NCBI GenBank assembly: GCA_002256935.1
Contig: NCGL01000008.1
Span: 1-62,276, forward strand
DNA: 62,276 nt
Source: Bdellovibrio sp. 28-41-41
GTDB taxonomy: Bacteria > Bdellovibrionota > Bdellovibrionia > Bdellovibrionales > Bdellovibrionaceae
Direction of reading: 5' to 3'
A program made the position numbers and the translations under genes. How positions within the stretch are numbered: the stretch's first letter is position 1; each line of letters starts with the position of its first letter. This document shows positions 1 through 9,392 of the stretch, one piece after another. The notes below the pieces were generated by a model. It made no database searches, had not been told where the DNA came from, and saw only the letters and a program-made list of their open reading frames with translations.

Positions 1-1666
1 AATCCATTAACTTCGCAGTGTTTACACCTAAACCTTTCTGGCTTGTTACGCCTTGATTAAGTCCATCTATCATAGTCATTGAATTCGTAAAATAGCCCCA
101 GCAGTACAAAGCACCGTCTGATTTTAAAGCGCACGAATTTAAATTACTGTTGCCTATAGATTCGATGTCGCTAAGACCCGCCACAGGATTTGGAGAAGAA
201 TACACATTAAAATCTCCGGAACCCAATTCCCCATAGGTATTGTTAGTTCCCCAGCAACTTACAGTCTTATCCAAATTTAACGCACAATAATGGTTCACGC
301 CAGAAGCTGTATAGGCCACTAAATTCGCCGCGGTTGTCAAACCTGACACTGAAGCCGGATTCGATCCGTCACCCCACGATTTAGCTGTGCCATCATTGAA
401 AACGGCAAAATTTCTTTCAATTGCCCCTGCCGATTTCGATATGGCAACCACTGACAACGCCCCAGACAGACCCAAAGAAACGCTCGTTGCTGAATTCCTA
501 CTAGTTGTTGTAGTGTCACCCAATTGCCTAGAATAATTATATCCCCAGCATTTTACTTGCCCAATATTTGAAATTGTAACTAGCGCGCAAGTATAAGCGT
601 GGCCGGATATCAGGTCGCTAACGGTACCGCCTAAATTGGCTACTTGCACTGGTGTGCTCGAATCCACACTCGCACCATTACCTAATTCCCCGTTGTCCCC
701 CTCTCCCCAACACCAAACTGTTCCGTCTTCCAAAAGTGCACATTTAAAATTGTAACCCACAGAAATTTTCGATATTTTTTTATTGAAATTAACAAATCCT
801 GAGTCAGTGCAGTAACTACTGCCATTTGTGTAAACAAAACACTTCACGGTAAATCTACTATCTATTGCGAAATCGGAGAGCACTAACAAGTTAGATTTGA
901 TTTCGATCTCTGCGGAACTGAGTGCTATCGAATAAGGAGCAGCGAATAGTTTTATACTTTCATGCCCGTAGGTCCTTGCATACACGGTAGTCTCTGAAAC
1001 ATTTGATCCAATAGTTGTACTTGTAATAGAAGTCGTACAATTAGAATCACTAAATACAGTAGCGTTTCCAGAAATCGTCAGTCCAATGCTTTGGACCGTG
1101 GAAAGCGTTACGATATTTCCACCACTATCTTGTGCACTCAAGACATAGGGATTGCATGTTCCAGGTTGGATTAAACTACTGCCTTCTAATTTTAGTTTTG
1201 TAGCGGCAGCCGAGCTAACAGTAAACGCAGATCCAATAGCTGAAAGTTCTTCCGATCCCCCATAGGTCGATAAATCCGACTTCACTACTTTTAAATATTT
1301 TTCACCTGATAAATCAATTTTAAGGCCTATAAATTGCGCTCGTCCCTGAACTGCATACATGGTCAATTGACCACTTAGAATTCCTGTTCCCGAGTACAAT
1401 GATATTGTGATTGGCGCCCACGCATCCGGCCCCGTGGTAACAAGGCTTCCGTCTTTGTCATACAACTCAACCACAGGTTGAGTTGACCAAACGGATGCGG
1501 CACTTCCGACACTTGGATAGCTGGAAAACACAACCTTTGTGGCCGTTTGAAGAAGTTGAGTTGTTTTACCATCCGTAATTTTGGGGTCTTGAAGCATACA
1601 ACCCATAGCCAGCAAGCTGGCTATTGCGACTGACACAGCGGTGGTTAGGTTTTCTTTACGGAACAT
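1..1666 (-). CDS. RCC1-repeat lipoprotein, 3' end outside the window
   Basis: A long open frame begins at an ATG at 1666 and runs off the left edge without a stop, so the C-terminus is missing. The start is followed by a signal sequence ending in a lipobox (A-M-G-C), which suggests an outer-membrane or surface lipoprotein. About 250 residues of Ser/Thr-rich, beta-rich sequence follow. After that come RCC1-type repeats built around a CWG core (VWCWGEGDNGELG, VKCWGYNYSRQLG, VSCWGTNNTYGELG, LYCWGYF) with one degenerate SWG repeat. At least five blades are visible. RCC1 propellers are protein-interaction platforms; the target here is unknown. The fold is similar to the external part of the kinase at 54000-56366, so the two may share a ligand type. 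The family call is secure, the function is not. Confidence 0.8.
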   Translation of the reverse strand, partial: MFRKENLTTAVSVAIASLLAMGCMLQDPKITDGKTTQLLQTATKVVFSSYPSVGSAASVWSTQPVVELYDKDGSLVTTGPDAWAPITISLYSGTGILSGQLTMYAVQGRAQFIGLKIDLSGEKYLKVVKSDLSTYGGSEELSAIGSAFTVSSAAATKLKLEGSSLIQPGTCNPYVLSAQDSGGNIVTLSTVQSIGLTISGNATVFSDSNCTTSITSTTIGSNVSETTVYARTYGHESIKLFAAPYSIALSSAEIEIKSNLLVLSDFAIDSRFTVKCFVYTNGSSYCTDSGFVNFNKKISKISVGYNFKCALLEDGTVWCWGEGDNGELGNGASVDSSTPVQVANLGGTVSDLISGHAYTCALVTISNIGQVKCWGYNYSRQLGDTTTTSRNSATSVSLGLSGALSVVAISKSAGAIERNFAVFNDGTAKSWGDGSNPASVSGLTTAANLVAYTASGVNHYCALNLDKTVSCWGTNNTYGELGSGDFNVYSSPNPVAGLSDIESIGNSNLNSCALKSDGALYCWGYFTNSMTMIDGLNQGVTSQKGLGVNTAKLMD

Positions 1667-1832
1667 GTCGTAATATTCGGCAGAACATTTGAAAAGCTTT
1701 AATAAACGACTCTAAGTTGTTTCAAAATGAGACACTCACTTAACTTACGGATTTACATCACCCTCAATGTGCTTGAATTGAAATGGCTTAACAGTCATTT
1801 TTTTCCCTCGTTGCATGATCACTTCTTCGTTC

Positions 1833-2687
1833 TTATTGGCAGCTGGAGCCCTGAGCAAATGTATTGATGATCTCGTTGTTTATTTCTGTCGCTCGTTTAG
1901 AGAACGAGCTAGGGGTTCTAGTTACTGGAACTACGGGGGCACTTTGAGGAGCCGCCGACGGCACCGTATTTGTTTCCATTCTAACCGGAGCTTGTGCGGC
2001 CATGGCCGAACGGAATTGATCGCCCAGTTTTTTTAAATTTTTGTTATCTACTTGTGGAACCTCAAATGCTGTTTCCAAATTTCTTAGCGGGTTATTAACT
2101 TCCCCTCTCGATTCGAAAATCGTTGGTACATTCAGATCTAATTCGTGCATGTCTTCGGCATCCAACTCTTCTTTTGCCCATTCTGGTAATTCACTCGCTT
2201 CAAACTGCAAATGGTCGCGATTTAGTTTTACGATTAATTCCACTTCACCGCGAGTTAAATCAATGACACTCGCAATTTGTTCTACAGACTGACCAGCATG
2301 AGCCATTTGTGCGGCTTTCACGTATTTCTTAGTGTATTGGCGTTCTAAAATTTCTTGATGAGGAATTTTGTCTTGGAAAATATTGGCAACTTCTAAACTT
2401 TTTGAAATACTTTTATCAATTTTCCCAATCATTTTATCTGCATCAATTAATTTTGCTTGAATATCTTTTATTTTACCCTCAAGTATCGCGATCAATTGAT
2501 TTACTTGTATTTCGGTTCGATCAGAAAGGTCTTCTAGCACCGCAAGCTTGCTCTGTAAAAGTTGAAGGCCTTTGCTCAATCGTTGATCTTCTTGATTTTG
2601 AATTTTGGTAATGCGTACCCAAAGTGTCGCAATCGCCGCTACGGAAACAACTTGGAAAATAATCAAAATCAAATACGTAATACCCAC
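1833..2687 (-). CDS. Membrane-anchored DUF2802-like protein
   Basis: The 284-residue protein has one N-terminal membrane segment (about residues 3-23), then a coiled-coil region (about 30-110). A helix-turn-helix-like module follows (about 120-165) with the pattern AAQMAHAGQSVEQIASVIDL and RGEVELIVKL, which resembles the DUF2802 family seen near motility and chemotaxis genes. The remaining 120 residues are low-complexity and probably disordered. The module is too small to call DNA binding, and in DUF2802 proteins it is usually linked to protein contacts. No operon partner is obvious: the RCC1 gene on the same strand lies 166 bp downstream. The family call is moderately sure and the function unknown. 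Confidence 0.7.
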   Translation of the reverse strand: MGITYLILIIFQVVSVAAIATLWVRITKIQNQEDQRLSKGLQLLQSKLAVLEDLSDRTEIQVNQLIAILEGKIKDIQAKLIDADKMIGKIDKSISKSLEVANIFQDKIPHQEILERQYTKKYVKAAQMAHAGQSVEQIASVIDLTRGEVELIVKLNRDHLQFEASELPEWAKEELDAEDMHELDLNVPTIFESRGEVNNPLRNLETAFEVPQVDNKNLKKLGDQFRSAMAAQAPVRMETNTVPSAAPQSAPVVPVTRTPSSFSKRATEINNEIINTFAQGSSCQ

Positions 2688-2919
2688 GAATACTCCTCAG
2701 GGCTATCAACTGCTTTTCACTGCCCTACTCTTTCTATTTTAAAGAAGGACGGGATTCGCCACAAGTCTGGTTAGTTTTATGGTTCATTTAACTAGCAATA
2801 GGTTTAGAAATGCCCTACCTCGACTTTCGTCATTCGTCAGTTATTGATACCATTAACGCTGATACCATTAAAGTTGCATAAAAAATAAACGATAAGGTCT
2901 GTATGGAGTTAAAAACGTT

Positions 2920-4155
2920 ATGAAAATATCAAAAATATTTTTTGCCTCAATTTCTGGTTTCATTCTTTTGTCCTTCGTTGCTTGTGGACCAGTGAAGTTT
3001 TCTTCCAGTTCAAATCAAACTACGCCGGAAGATGGCACCACTAACGTGCAAACGCCACCAGACGGAACGGATACTGATCCCGCAGATCCAGGCGCCACTC
3101 GCGACGTCACGACAACTCACGTCGTTCAAGCTAATCAAGACAAGGTCGACATCTTATTAATCGTTGATAATTCAAGCTCAATGAACGCAGATAACGTTAA
3201 ATTAGCGGATCGCTTGACTACCTTCGTAACTCAATTAGAAAGCGCGTCGATCGACTGGCAAATGTGTTTAGTTACAACGACGTATGCGACTGTAAATAGT
3301 TACAACTATTGGGGCTTATCAGTAAGCTGGGGTGTAACAAACGATAGTGCCGCATCTTATTACTACAATCCAACAGAGAACTGGATTTTAAAACGTCAAA
3401 ACGGTGCTAATCTGCCCGCTATCTTTCGATACACTCTAGAGAACAACGTAGCAACGGGTTCTGCCAATACAAATGACGAACGCGGTATTAAAGCGGCCTA
3501 CTGGCACGCCAACTACAAAGACTATAATAAGTGTTATCGCGCTGGCGCCGCTCACGCACAGATCTATATCTCTGATGAAGACGAGCGCAGCGTAGGCGGT
3601 CGTTCAGCGGATCAATACTACACTGGCGAGTATAAAGCATTAGAAGACGACGACACTCCAAGTTCGTTAGTTGATAAAGTAAAAGAGAAACTAGGTACTG
3701 ATATTCGTTTCCGCGCGAACTCAATTGTTGTTAAAGCGGACGATACAACGTGTTTAACGGCGCAAGATGAACAAGGTACTAAAGCTCACTACGGACGTAA
3801 ATACGAAGAACTTTCAGGTATTACCGGCGGCGGTATTGGATCAATTTGCGATACAGATTACTACAACAACTTGAATTTCTTCAACACAGTCATCAATGAC
3901 TCGTTAGATTCAATGCCTTTAGAGTGTAACCCAGTGAGCAACAATGTATCGGTGACTATCACTCCGACTCAGACAGTGGCGACGAGCATTCAAGGTCAAA
4001 GTTTGGTTTTTAATCCGAGTGTAAAAGCGGGCTCTACGATCGTAGCTAAATACAAATGTAGTTTATCTTCGAACAACCGAGTTCCTAATTCAGTACAAAC
4101 TGAAGAACTCGGCCTCTGGGCTAAGATTACTAACTGGTTTAAATCTTTGTTCTAA
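2920..4155 (+). CDS. VWA-domain lipoprotein
   Basis: The 411-residue protein starts with a signal peptide ending in lipobox F-V-A-C (Cys22), so it should be lipid-anchored. A Thr/Pro/Asp-rich linker (about 25-65) leads to a von Willebrand factor A domain whose MIDAS motif is seen at D83-x-S85-x-S87, with the usual hydrophobic strand before it. VWA domains bind metal and mediate adhesion or complex assembly. Several Cys residues downstream suggest disulfides. A GGAG ribosome site lies upstream of the ATG. The last 4 bp overlap the convergent aminotransferase gene. The ligand is not known. Confidence 0.8.
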   Translation: MKISKIFFASISGFILLSFVACGPVKFSSSSNQTTPEDGTTNVQTPPDGTDTDPADPGATRDVTTTHVVQANQDKVDILLIVDNSSSMNADNVKLADRLTTFVTQLESASIDWQMCLVTTTYATVNSYNYWGLSVSWGVTNDSAASYYYNPTENWILKRQNGANLPAIFRYTLENNVATGSANTNDERGIKAAYWHANYKDYNKCYRAGAAHAQIYISDEDERSVGGRSADQYYTGEYKALEDDDTPSSLVDKVKEKLGTDIRFRANSIVVKADDTTCLTAQDEQGTKAHYGRKYEELSGITGGGIGSICDTDYYNNLNFFNTVINDSLDSMPLECNPVSNNVSVTITPTQTVATSIQGQSLVFNPSVKAGSTIVAKYKCSLSSNNRVPNSVQTEELGLWAKITNWFKSLF

Positions 4156-5363
4156 ACTTCAATTTTTGAAGTGAACTCGACCATTCTGTCGACTGCGGCT
4201 TTCATTTTTTCAACGGAAGTCGCAAAACTCAAACGTAAATAACCTTCGTTACCACATTCGATACCTGGCACCGTCGCCACGTAATATTTCTCTAGTAGAA
4301 TGCCACCGAACATTTTATCATTTTCGATAGTTACGCCATCAAATTTCTTACCTAGGTAGGCTTTGATGTTTACCCATAAGTAGAATGCGCCAGGAGGATC
4401 ACTTAATTTGAATCCTTTTACGCGAGCCAATTCTTTCATGGCTTTTTGTTTTCGATCTAATAATGTTTTATTGGTCTCTTCAATATCAGCATCACATTCA
4501 GCTAACGCCGTTAAGACAGCATGCTGAGAAATGCTAGATGCTGAACCCGTCGACTGACTTTGGTAATCGGCCATCGCCGTAATTAGTTTTTGTGGACCCA
4601 TCGCCCAACCAATACGCCATCCCGTCATCGAGAATGATTTCGAGCCCCCATTGATAGAAACCAAACGTTCTTTCAAATCAGGAGCTACATGCAACAAGTG
4701 CGGAGCCACGCCATTCACACGGTCACTAGGCGAGAATACAAGTCGATTGTAGATATCATCAGAAAGAATCACTACATTAGGGTGTTTTCTAAATACTTCA
4801 GCAAATGCTTGAAGTTCTAGCTTTGTGTACATCAACCCAGTTGGATTACTTGGCGAGCAGAACAAGAATGCTTTTGTTTTTGGGGTAATTGCTTTTTCTA
4901 ATTGGGCAGGAGTCAGTTTGTAGTTTTCTTTTTCATCACATGTGATGATAACAGGAACGCCATCAGCTAGCTCCACCATCGTTGGGTAACTGACCCAATA
5001 TGGTGAATGGATGATCACTTCATCTCCAGGATTACACAGCATTTGAAGAGCAGCGAAAATAATAAATTTAGCGCCGGAACCAACAGTCACTTGCGTTGCT
5101 GCGTACTCAACTCCGAATTCTTTCTTTGCATTGTCAGCAATGCGTTTTCTGAGTTCTAGAGTTCCATTGGCCGGTGTGTATTTCGTGATATTTTTTTGAA
5201 TCGCTTCAATACCCGCTTCTGATGGTTTCTTGAACGTGGCCCAATCTGGTTCACCGACAGTAAGTGAAATTACATCGTGACCCTTGGCTTGCAATTCTTT
5301 AGCTTTAGCAACCAAAGTTAATGTTGGAGACGGCTTCAAATTTAACGCACGCTTAGAAAGCAT
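4152..5363 (-). CDS. Aspartate aminotransferase, class I/II
   Basis: The 403-residue protein is a PLP enzyme of fold type I that moves amino groups between aspartate and 2-oxoglutarate or related acids. Visible signatures are SPSNPTG (170-176), SDDIY (about 201-205), and the Schiff-base lysine K242 in the GGSKSFSMTGWRIGW region. The length is normal for bacterial Asp aminotransferases of subgroup I-gamma. It is the last gene of the long minus-strand chain and starts 2 bp after the coaD stop, so it is probably co-transcribed with coaD. Exact substrate preference (Asp, aromatic or prephenate) cannot be read from sequence. Confidence 0.9.
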   Translation of the reverse strand: MLSKRALNLKPSPTLTLVAKAKELQAKGHDVISLTVGEPDWATFKKPSEAGIEAIQKNITKYTPANGTLELRKRIADNAKKEFGVEYAATQVTVGSGAKFIIFAALQMLCNPGDEVIIHSPYWVSYPTMVELADGVPVIITCDEKENYKLTPAQLEKAITPKTKAFLFCSPSNPTGLMYTKLELQAFAEVFRKHPNVVILSDDIYNRLVFSPSDRVNGVAPHLLHVAPDLKERLVSINGGSKSFSMTGWRIGWAMGPQKLITAMADYQSQSTGSASSISQHAVLTALAECDADIEETNKTLLDRKQKAMKELARVKGFKLSDPPGAFYLWVNIKAYLGKKFDGVTIENDKMFGGILLEKYYVATVPGIECGNEGYLRLSFATSVEKMKAAVDRMVEFTSKIEV

Positions 5364-5365
5364 AG

Positions 5366-5866
5366 TTAATCCTTTTTAATTTTTTTTAATTTCTCGCTTA
5401 ATGGTTTTTTCACGACGTCGGGAACTAGGCCTCTTAGGGATCCCCCGTTTAAAGCTACTTCCTTCACGCCTCTTGAGCTTACATAGTAGTACTCGGGGCT
5501 AGCGAAGACAAGCAATGTCTCGATGTTCGGAGCCAGCCTGCGGTTGATGTTGGCCATCGTCATTTCGTATTCAAAATCCACGACAGCGCGTAATCCCCTG
5601 ACAATTTTATCGATTTTTTTAGCTTTCATATAATCCACTGTCAGGCCGGCAAAAATATCGACCTTTAGATTGCTCGTATTTTTAAGCGCTTTTAAAATAA
5701 GTGCTTTACGTTCTTCAGCCGTGAACAAAAAACTCTTCTGTGCATTATTAGCTACTAGTACAACTACTCTATCAAATGATTTAGAAAGACGTTTAATAAT
5801 ATCCACATGACCCATCGTAATGGGATCGAAACTGCCAGGATAAACTACTTGATTAACCTTCTTCAT
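5366..5866 (-). CDS. coaD: Phosphopantetheine adenylyltransferase
   Basis: This enzyme makes dephospho-CoA from 4'-phosphopantetheine and ATP. The N-terminus has the nucleotidyltransferase signature YPGSFDPITMGH, with the T17-x-G-H20 motif, and the family's C-terminal YYVSSRGVKEVA segment is present. The start at 5866 gives 166 residues, matching the usual 160-165. It has an AAGGAG ribosome site directly upstream, whereas a frame extending to 5926 adds 20 residues unlike the family. The start overlaps the rsmD stop by 14 bp; rsmD-coaD adjacency is common in bacteria. Confidence 0.95.
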   Translation of the reverse strand: MKKVNQVVYPGSFDPITMGHVDIIKRLSKSFDRVVVLVANNAQKSFLFTAEERKALILKALKNTSNLKVDIFAGLTVDYMKAKKIDKIVRGLRAVVDFEYEMTMANINRRLAPNIETLLVFASPEYYYVSSRGVKEVALNGGSLRGLVPDVVKKPLSEKLKKIKKD

Positions 5867-6422
5867 TGGATAACTCCTTGGCTTTAAAAAACGAAAGGAC
5901 TTTGTCGCCATAGTCGCGAAAGTCAAATCGAGTCAGGCGACTGTATTCAATATCCATGCGCTCTTTTTTTTGAGACTCAATAGAGATTAACGTTTCAGGC
6001 CCAAAGATATTTGTTTTATCTAAGGCTTCCATTACGTCGTGAGCCATCTTTTGCGTGAACGGTGGATCAATAAAAATAAATCCAAATTTGCGATCCGTTG
6101 CTTTTTTTAAAAAACGGAATGCGTCTAACGTGACTATCTCGTAACAACCTTTTTCGACTTTTAATTTCTCAATGTTCTTTTTTAAAATTTCGATAGATCT
6201 AGGATTCTCGTCGACGAACACTACTTTCTCGGCACCACGAGAAATCGCCTCAAGACCCAAGTTTCCGGTTCCAGAAAAAATATCTAAAACGAGTGAACCT
6301 TCGATTTCGAATTGAATTTTGTTAAACAAGGCTTCTTTAACTCGATCCGTTGTTGGGCGTAAATGATCCCCTTTGAATGGGACTAAATGGTGACCTTTAT
6401 ATTTTCCGGAAATGATTCTCAT
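5853..6422 (-). CDS. rsmD: 16S rRNA (guanine966-N2)-methyltransferase
   Basis: The 189-residue protein has the SAM-binding motif LDIFSGTGNLG (46-56), the acidic end of strand 2 (FVDEN) and the N-methyltransferase catalytic motif DPPF (119-122). The N-terminal MRIISGKYKG is typical of RsmD, which methylates G966 in the assembled small ribosomal subunit. It lies 4 bp downstream of the response-regulator stop and overlaps coaD, so it belongs to the same transcript. Confidence 0.93.
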   Translation of the reverse strand: MRIISGKYKGHHLVPFKGDHLRPTTDRVKEALFNKIQFEIEGSLVLDIFSGTGNLGLEAISRGAEKVVFVDENPRSIEILKKNIEKLKVEKGCYEIVTLDAFRFLKKATDRKFGFIFIDPPFTQKMAHDVMEALDKTNIFGPETLISIESQKKERMDIEYSRLTRFDFRDYGDKVLSFFKAKELSNEEG

Positions 6423-6426
6423 GAGT

Positions 6427-6780
6427 TTATCCTGCGGCTTTCTCGATTAAGTCGCATATATCAAAGATATTCTCAAAAGGTTTTTTAATGAATAGTTCGA
6501 TTTGTAGCGAGGGCGGCTTTTCAACCGTCTTTTCCCCCAAATAAGCTGACATGAGTATCACTTTTGTTCCGCCACGATCGCCCATCTCGGCCAGCACCTG
6601 GTCCGCATTCATATCGGGCATGATAAAGTCTAAAACGACCAAATCAGGCTTAATGCGGCGCCAAGCTTCTAGCCCCTGCACGCCCCCGTTAGCTACTTCA
6701 ACAGCGTGCCCCCGTTTTTCCAAGGCGCGCTTCAAAGACATTGTAATTAGAACTTCATCATCAATGACTAGTATTTTCAT
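6427..6780 (-). CDS. Single-domain response regulator (CheY-like)
   Basis: The 117-residue protein is a lone receiver domain. The acidic pair D7-D8, the phospho-acceptor D51 in LVVLDFIMPDM and the conserved lysine in LFIKKPF are present. There is no output domain, so it must act by protein contact or as part of a phosphorelay. It overlaps the end of the histidine kinase gene by 20 bp, which points to translational coupling and a cognate pair. Its place downstream of flagellar and glycosyltransferase genes makes a motility role plausible, but this is inference. Confidence 0.9.
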   Translation of the reverse strand: MKILVIDDEVLITMSLKRALEKRGHAVEVANGGVQGLEAWRRIKPDLVVLDFIMPDMNADQVLAEMGDRGGTKVILMSAYLGEKTVEKPPSLQIELFIKKPFENIFDICDLIEKAAG

Positions 6781-8776
6781 TTCTGCTCGCTAAAGGTAGT
6801 TCAATATGAAACTGGGTACCAACACCCTCTTCCGAGGTAAAATAAATTTTTCCATTAAATGATTCCACAATGCTTTTTACTATGCTCAGCCCAAGGCCAT
6901 TGCCTTGATTTTTTTCTTTGGTTGTAAAAAATGGTTGAAAGATCAAAGGTTGGACCGATGGAGGAATTCCCTTACCCGTATCAGAAATAGAAATCTTAAA
7001 TATCGTAGAACTTGGATTATAGGTTTCAATCGTGACTCGCCCTTTTTCGGACATCGCTTGAATCGCATTCTTGATCAAGTTAAACAATACTTGCTGGAAC
7101 AAAGGTGGATTCACTTGCGCCGTATAATTTACCGCATTCAAGTTTTTCATGACCACATGATTGCGCAATGACGTTTTCATTAGCGGCATCGTTCGCTCAA
7201 TAAGACCGTGAATATCAGTTGATTCGATTCGCGTGTTCTTATTGTCAGAAAATTCGATAAAGTTTTTAATGACGGACAGACTACGTTGGGCCGCGGATTC
7301 GATTTCAATTAAATCTTTATGTGTTGGCGTCGCAGGAATCGCCTCTTTTAACAAGATCTGCGCCATTGAGCGGATTCCTGTTAGTGGGTTGTTCAATTCA
7401 TGAGAAAGGTGCCCCGCTAGGCGGCCAATCGTCGCCATTTTCTTTTTTTGAATAACTTCCAGTTGTAACACGTTGCTTTCAGTTTGGTCTTTATAGGTAT
7501 GTACAAAAGAACGTTTGGCACCCTCGACGTTGCCTAATTCAAAAGCCATGACATCAAACGCCGAGTTTGCAACTATTATGTTTCCATTTTTCATTGTGCT
7601 TGAATTCCTGTTTTGCTCTAAAGGACAACCCGAGCAAGGTTGATGACCTCCTGCAAATACCTCGTAGCATTTTCTTAAGTCGCCTTGACGATGAAAAGCA
7701 TCGTTATGGGCAATGACATTGTAGTCTTCATCAACAATGGCGATGGGATCTTTGATAAAATCAAAAATCTTCTCCCAACGAAAAGAAAAGCTATTCATTT
7801 TCTCTTCATTGTCGATTTTATCAAAAACCATTTTTAAAATTTCTTGGCGATCGTTAAAGAATTCTTGAAAAGGAACGTTTTGGATATCGCTTAAGTGACT
7901 CTCTACAATCAAAAAGTAATTTCCTTTCAAATTCATAGGAACAACTTTACCAAACGGCCTCTGTAACAAGTTAGCAAAGAACGTGGATAGATTTTTTGTG
8001 CCTTGAAAATCACCAATAGGATTTGACTGACCTGCGGGAAGCTTATGTTCTCGCCATAAATCAGAAACTTTCAAATTCAAAATGGCCAAATCGTTATCTG
8101 ACTTAAGATCGACTAAAAAAATTTCGCCCAAAGCATGAAAAACTTTGAATTCATTCTTGATGCTTCTTAAAAATGAATCGTAAAAATCTGCGAGCGCAAT
8201 ATCTTTTAAAAATTTCAGTAATTGACGTTCGCGTTTTAGCTTCTGATTTTGCTCTTGATTAGAAAGCTCAATATCCAAAGTCTTAGCGATAATTTGCTCT
8301 TCTTGCTCTTGAACGACACTATCTGCCGATTTGCTTTGTTCTGCAATTTGCTTGATGACTGTACGTCGCTGGATGCGCGTCTTTGATAGTTCTACCAGAC
8401 GAGCCTGAACCTCGGGTTTGTCATCTTGGATGAAGTAATTAACGTTACGCAAGTTGATCCACTCGGTGATATCGATGTCTGTGCCATTTAGAACCAAAAC
8501 GACCGGAGTAGATAGTAAATTGAAATCGATACGACCCGCGACGTATTCAAGGTCATGTTTGGGTAGATTGATAATTACTAATGAGGCAATTTCCAAGTCA
8601 CCGGCTCTGAATTGCGGTGACTTGATTTCACTTAATGGGATATTGATCGACGAGACATTTTCATGCACAAGCGTTTGTGCAAAGGACTGTTTGGAAACTG
8701 GATTAGTTGGCCAGTCTTCCCCCAGAACTAAAATTGGAAATAATTTTGAGCCCGCTATTTCGGGATAAATGTTCAA
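6761..8776 (-). CDS. Hybrid-like sensor histidine kinase with PAS domain
   Basis: The open frame extends to a TTG at 8800. I prefer the TTG at 8776 because a GAGGGG site lies 9 bases before it. Residues below count from 8800. Residues 20-140 have receiver-like spacing (ILVLGED, LVIINL, TPVVLVLNG, YFIQDDKPE) but no clear phospho-Asp pocket, so this is probably a pseudo-receiver. A coiled coil (about 140-200) and a GAF-like stretch (about 200-330) follow. A PAS domain (about 343-440) carries a Cys cluster (C378, C389, C392). The HisKA box GHLSHELNNP has its phospho-acceptor at H467, followed by N and G boxes (LIKNAIQAM, DTGKGIP). There are no membrane segments, so it is cytoplasmic. Its partner is the downstream response regulator. 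Confidence 0.88.
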   Translation of the reverse strand: MNIYPEIAGSKLFPILVLGEDWPTNPVSKQSFAQTLVHENVSSINIPLSEIKSPQFRAGDLEIASLVIINLPKHDLEYVAGRIDFNLLSTPVVLVLNGTDIDITEWINLRNVNYFIQDDKPEVQARLVELSKTRIQRRTVIKQIAEQSKSADSVVQEQEEQIIAKTLDIELSNQEQNQKLKRERQLLKFLKDIALADFYDSFLRSIKNEFKVFHALGEIFLVDLKSDNDLAILNLKVSDLWREHKLPAGQSNPIGDFQGTKNLSTFFANLLQRPFGKVVPMNLKGNYFLIVESHLSDIQNVPFQEFFNDRQEILKMVFDKIDNEEKMNSFSFRWEKIFDFIKDPIAIVDEDYNVIAHNDAFHRQGDLRKCYEVFAGGHQPCSGCPLEQNRNSSTMKNGNIIVANSAFDVMAFELGNVEGAKRSFVHTYKDQTESNVLQLEVIQKKKMATIGRLAGHLSHELNNPLTGIRSMAQILLKEAIPATPTHKDLIEIESAAQRSLSVIKNFIEFSDNKNTRIESTDIHGLIERTMPLMKTSLRNHVVMKNLNAVNYTAQVNPPLFQQVLFNLIKNAIQAMSEKGRVTIETYNPSSTIFKISISDTGKGIPPSVQPLIFQPFFTTKEKNQGNGLGLSIVKSIVESFNGKIYFTSEEGVGTQFHIELPLASRNENTSH

Positions 8777-9392
8777 CTGATTTTTCCCCTCTAAGAACAA
8801 TCAACAAATCAGACAACAATTTTTCCCAAATTTGTAGACTTGTGATCAGTTCATATTCAACGATATCAGCTAAACATACAAAATCTTTTTTCTCAATGGC
8901 AGTAATCGCTTCACTTAACGTTGCTTTCGTTTTCTCTTCGGCTTCAGATAGCATCGCAAGACCCGCCGCGGCAGAATCACCCACTAAGCTTTTGATCGAA
9001 ATGATACTAGAAATCAGATACTCGTAGTTCTCCAAAAGAACTTGAATATTTTTGAATGACTTTTGAACACCATCGAAGCGAATTTGACCCGAAATCTTCT
9101 CTGTATTCCCAATCATCTCTGGGAAAGCATCTAACCAACTTGCCAAAACATCGATCAGAAGTTCGTTAATATTTTCTGATAAATACTCAAGTGTTTGAAT
9201 GTCGTTAAGGTTCATATCTTGATATGAATTCTCGTCAACTTCTGAAATTTCTTTGCCGTTAATGATGTATTGGCAAACTACCTGGTTTGTCGCTTTAAGA
9301 TCCAGCTCGATGTCTTTAAACACTTGCATCAGCTTTGTCTCTGACCCGTAAAAACCAACTAGTTTGTCGCCTGTGATTTTGAATCTATCCAT
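8703..9392 (-). CDS. Conserved-looking protein of unknown function
   Basis: I do not recognise this 229-residue protein. It is soluble, acidic and largely helical by composition, with no signal peptide or membrane segment. The frame starts at an ATG that overlaps the upstream GT9 gene by 8 bp. Its 3' end overlaps the histidine kinase gene by about 74 bp. That is long for a same-strand overlap, so either the kinase start is wrong or the two are tightly coupled. Its position between a glycosyltransferase and a kinase fits an accessory role for the flagellar island, but no function can be read. Confidence 0.7.
   Translation of the reverse strand: MDRFKITGDKLVGFYGSETKLMQVFKDIELDLKATNQVVCQYIINGKEISEVDENSYQDMNLNDIQTLEYLSENINELLIDVLASWLDAFPEMIGNTEKISGQIRFDGVQKSFKNIQVLLENYEYLISSIISIKSLVGDSAAAGLAMLSEAEEKTKATLSEAITAIEKKDFVCLADIVEYELITSLQIWEKLLSDLLIVLRGEKSVEHLSRNSGLKIISNFSSGGRLAN

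Noticed and set aside
1784..1808. Plus-strand hairpin AATGGCT/AGTCATT with a T run
   Set aside because: No plus-strand gene ends there, and on the minus strand the T run is on the wrong side, so I do not call it a terminator.
1815..2611. Plus-strand open frames opposite the DUF2802-like gene
   Set aside because: They are antisense to a well-formed coding frame, have no ribosome sites and show unnatural composition.
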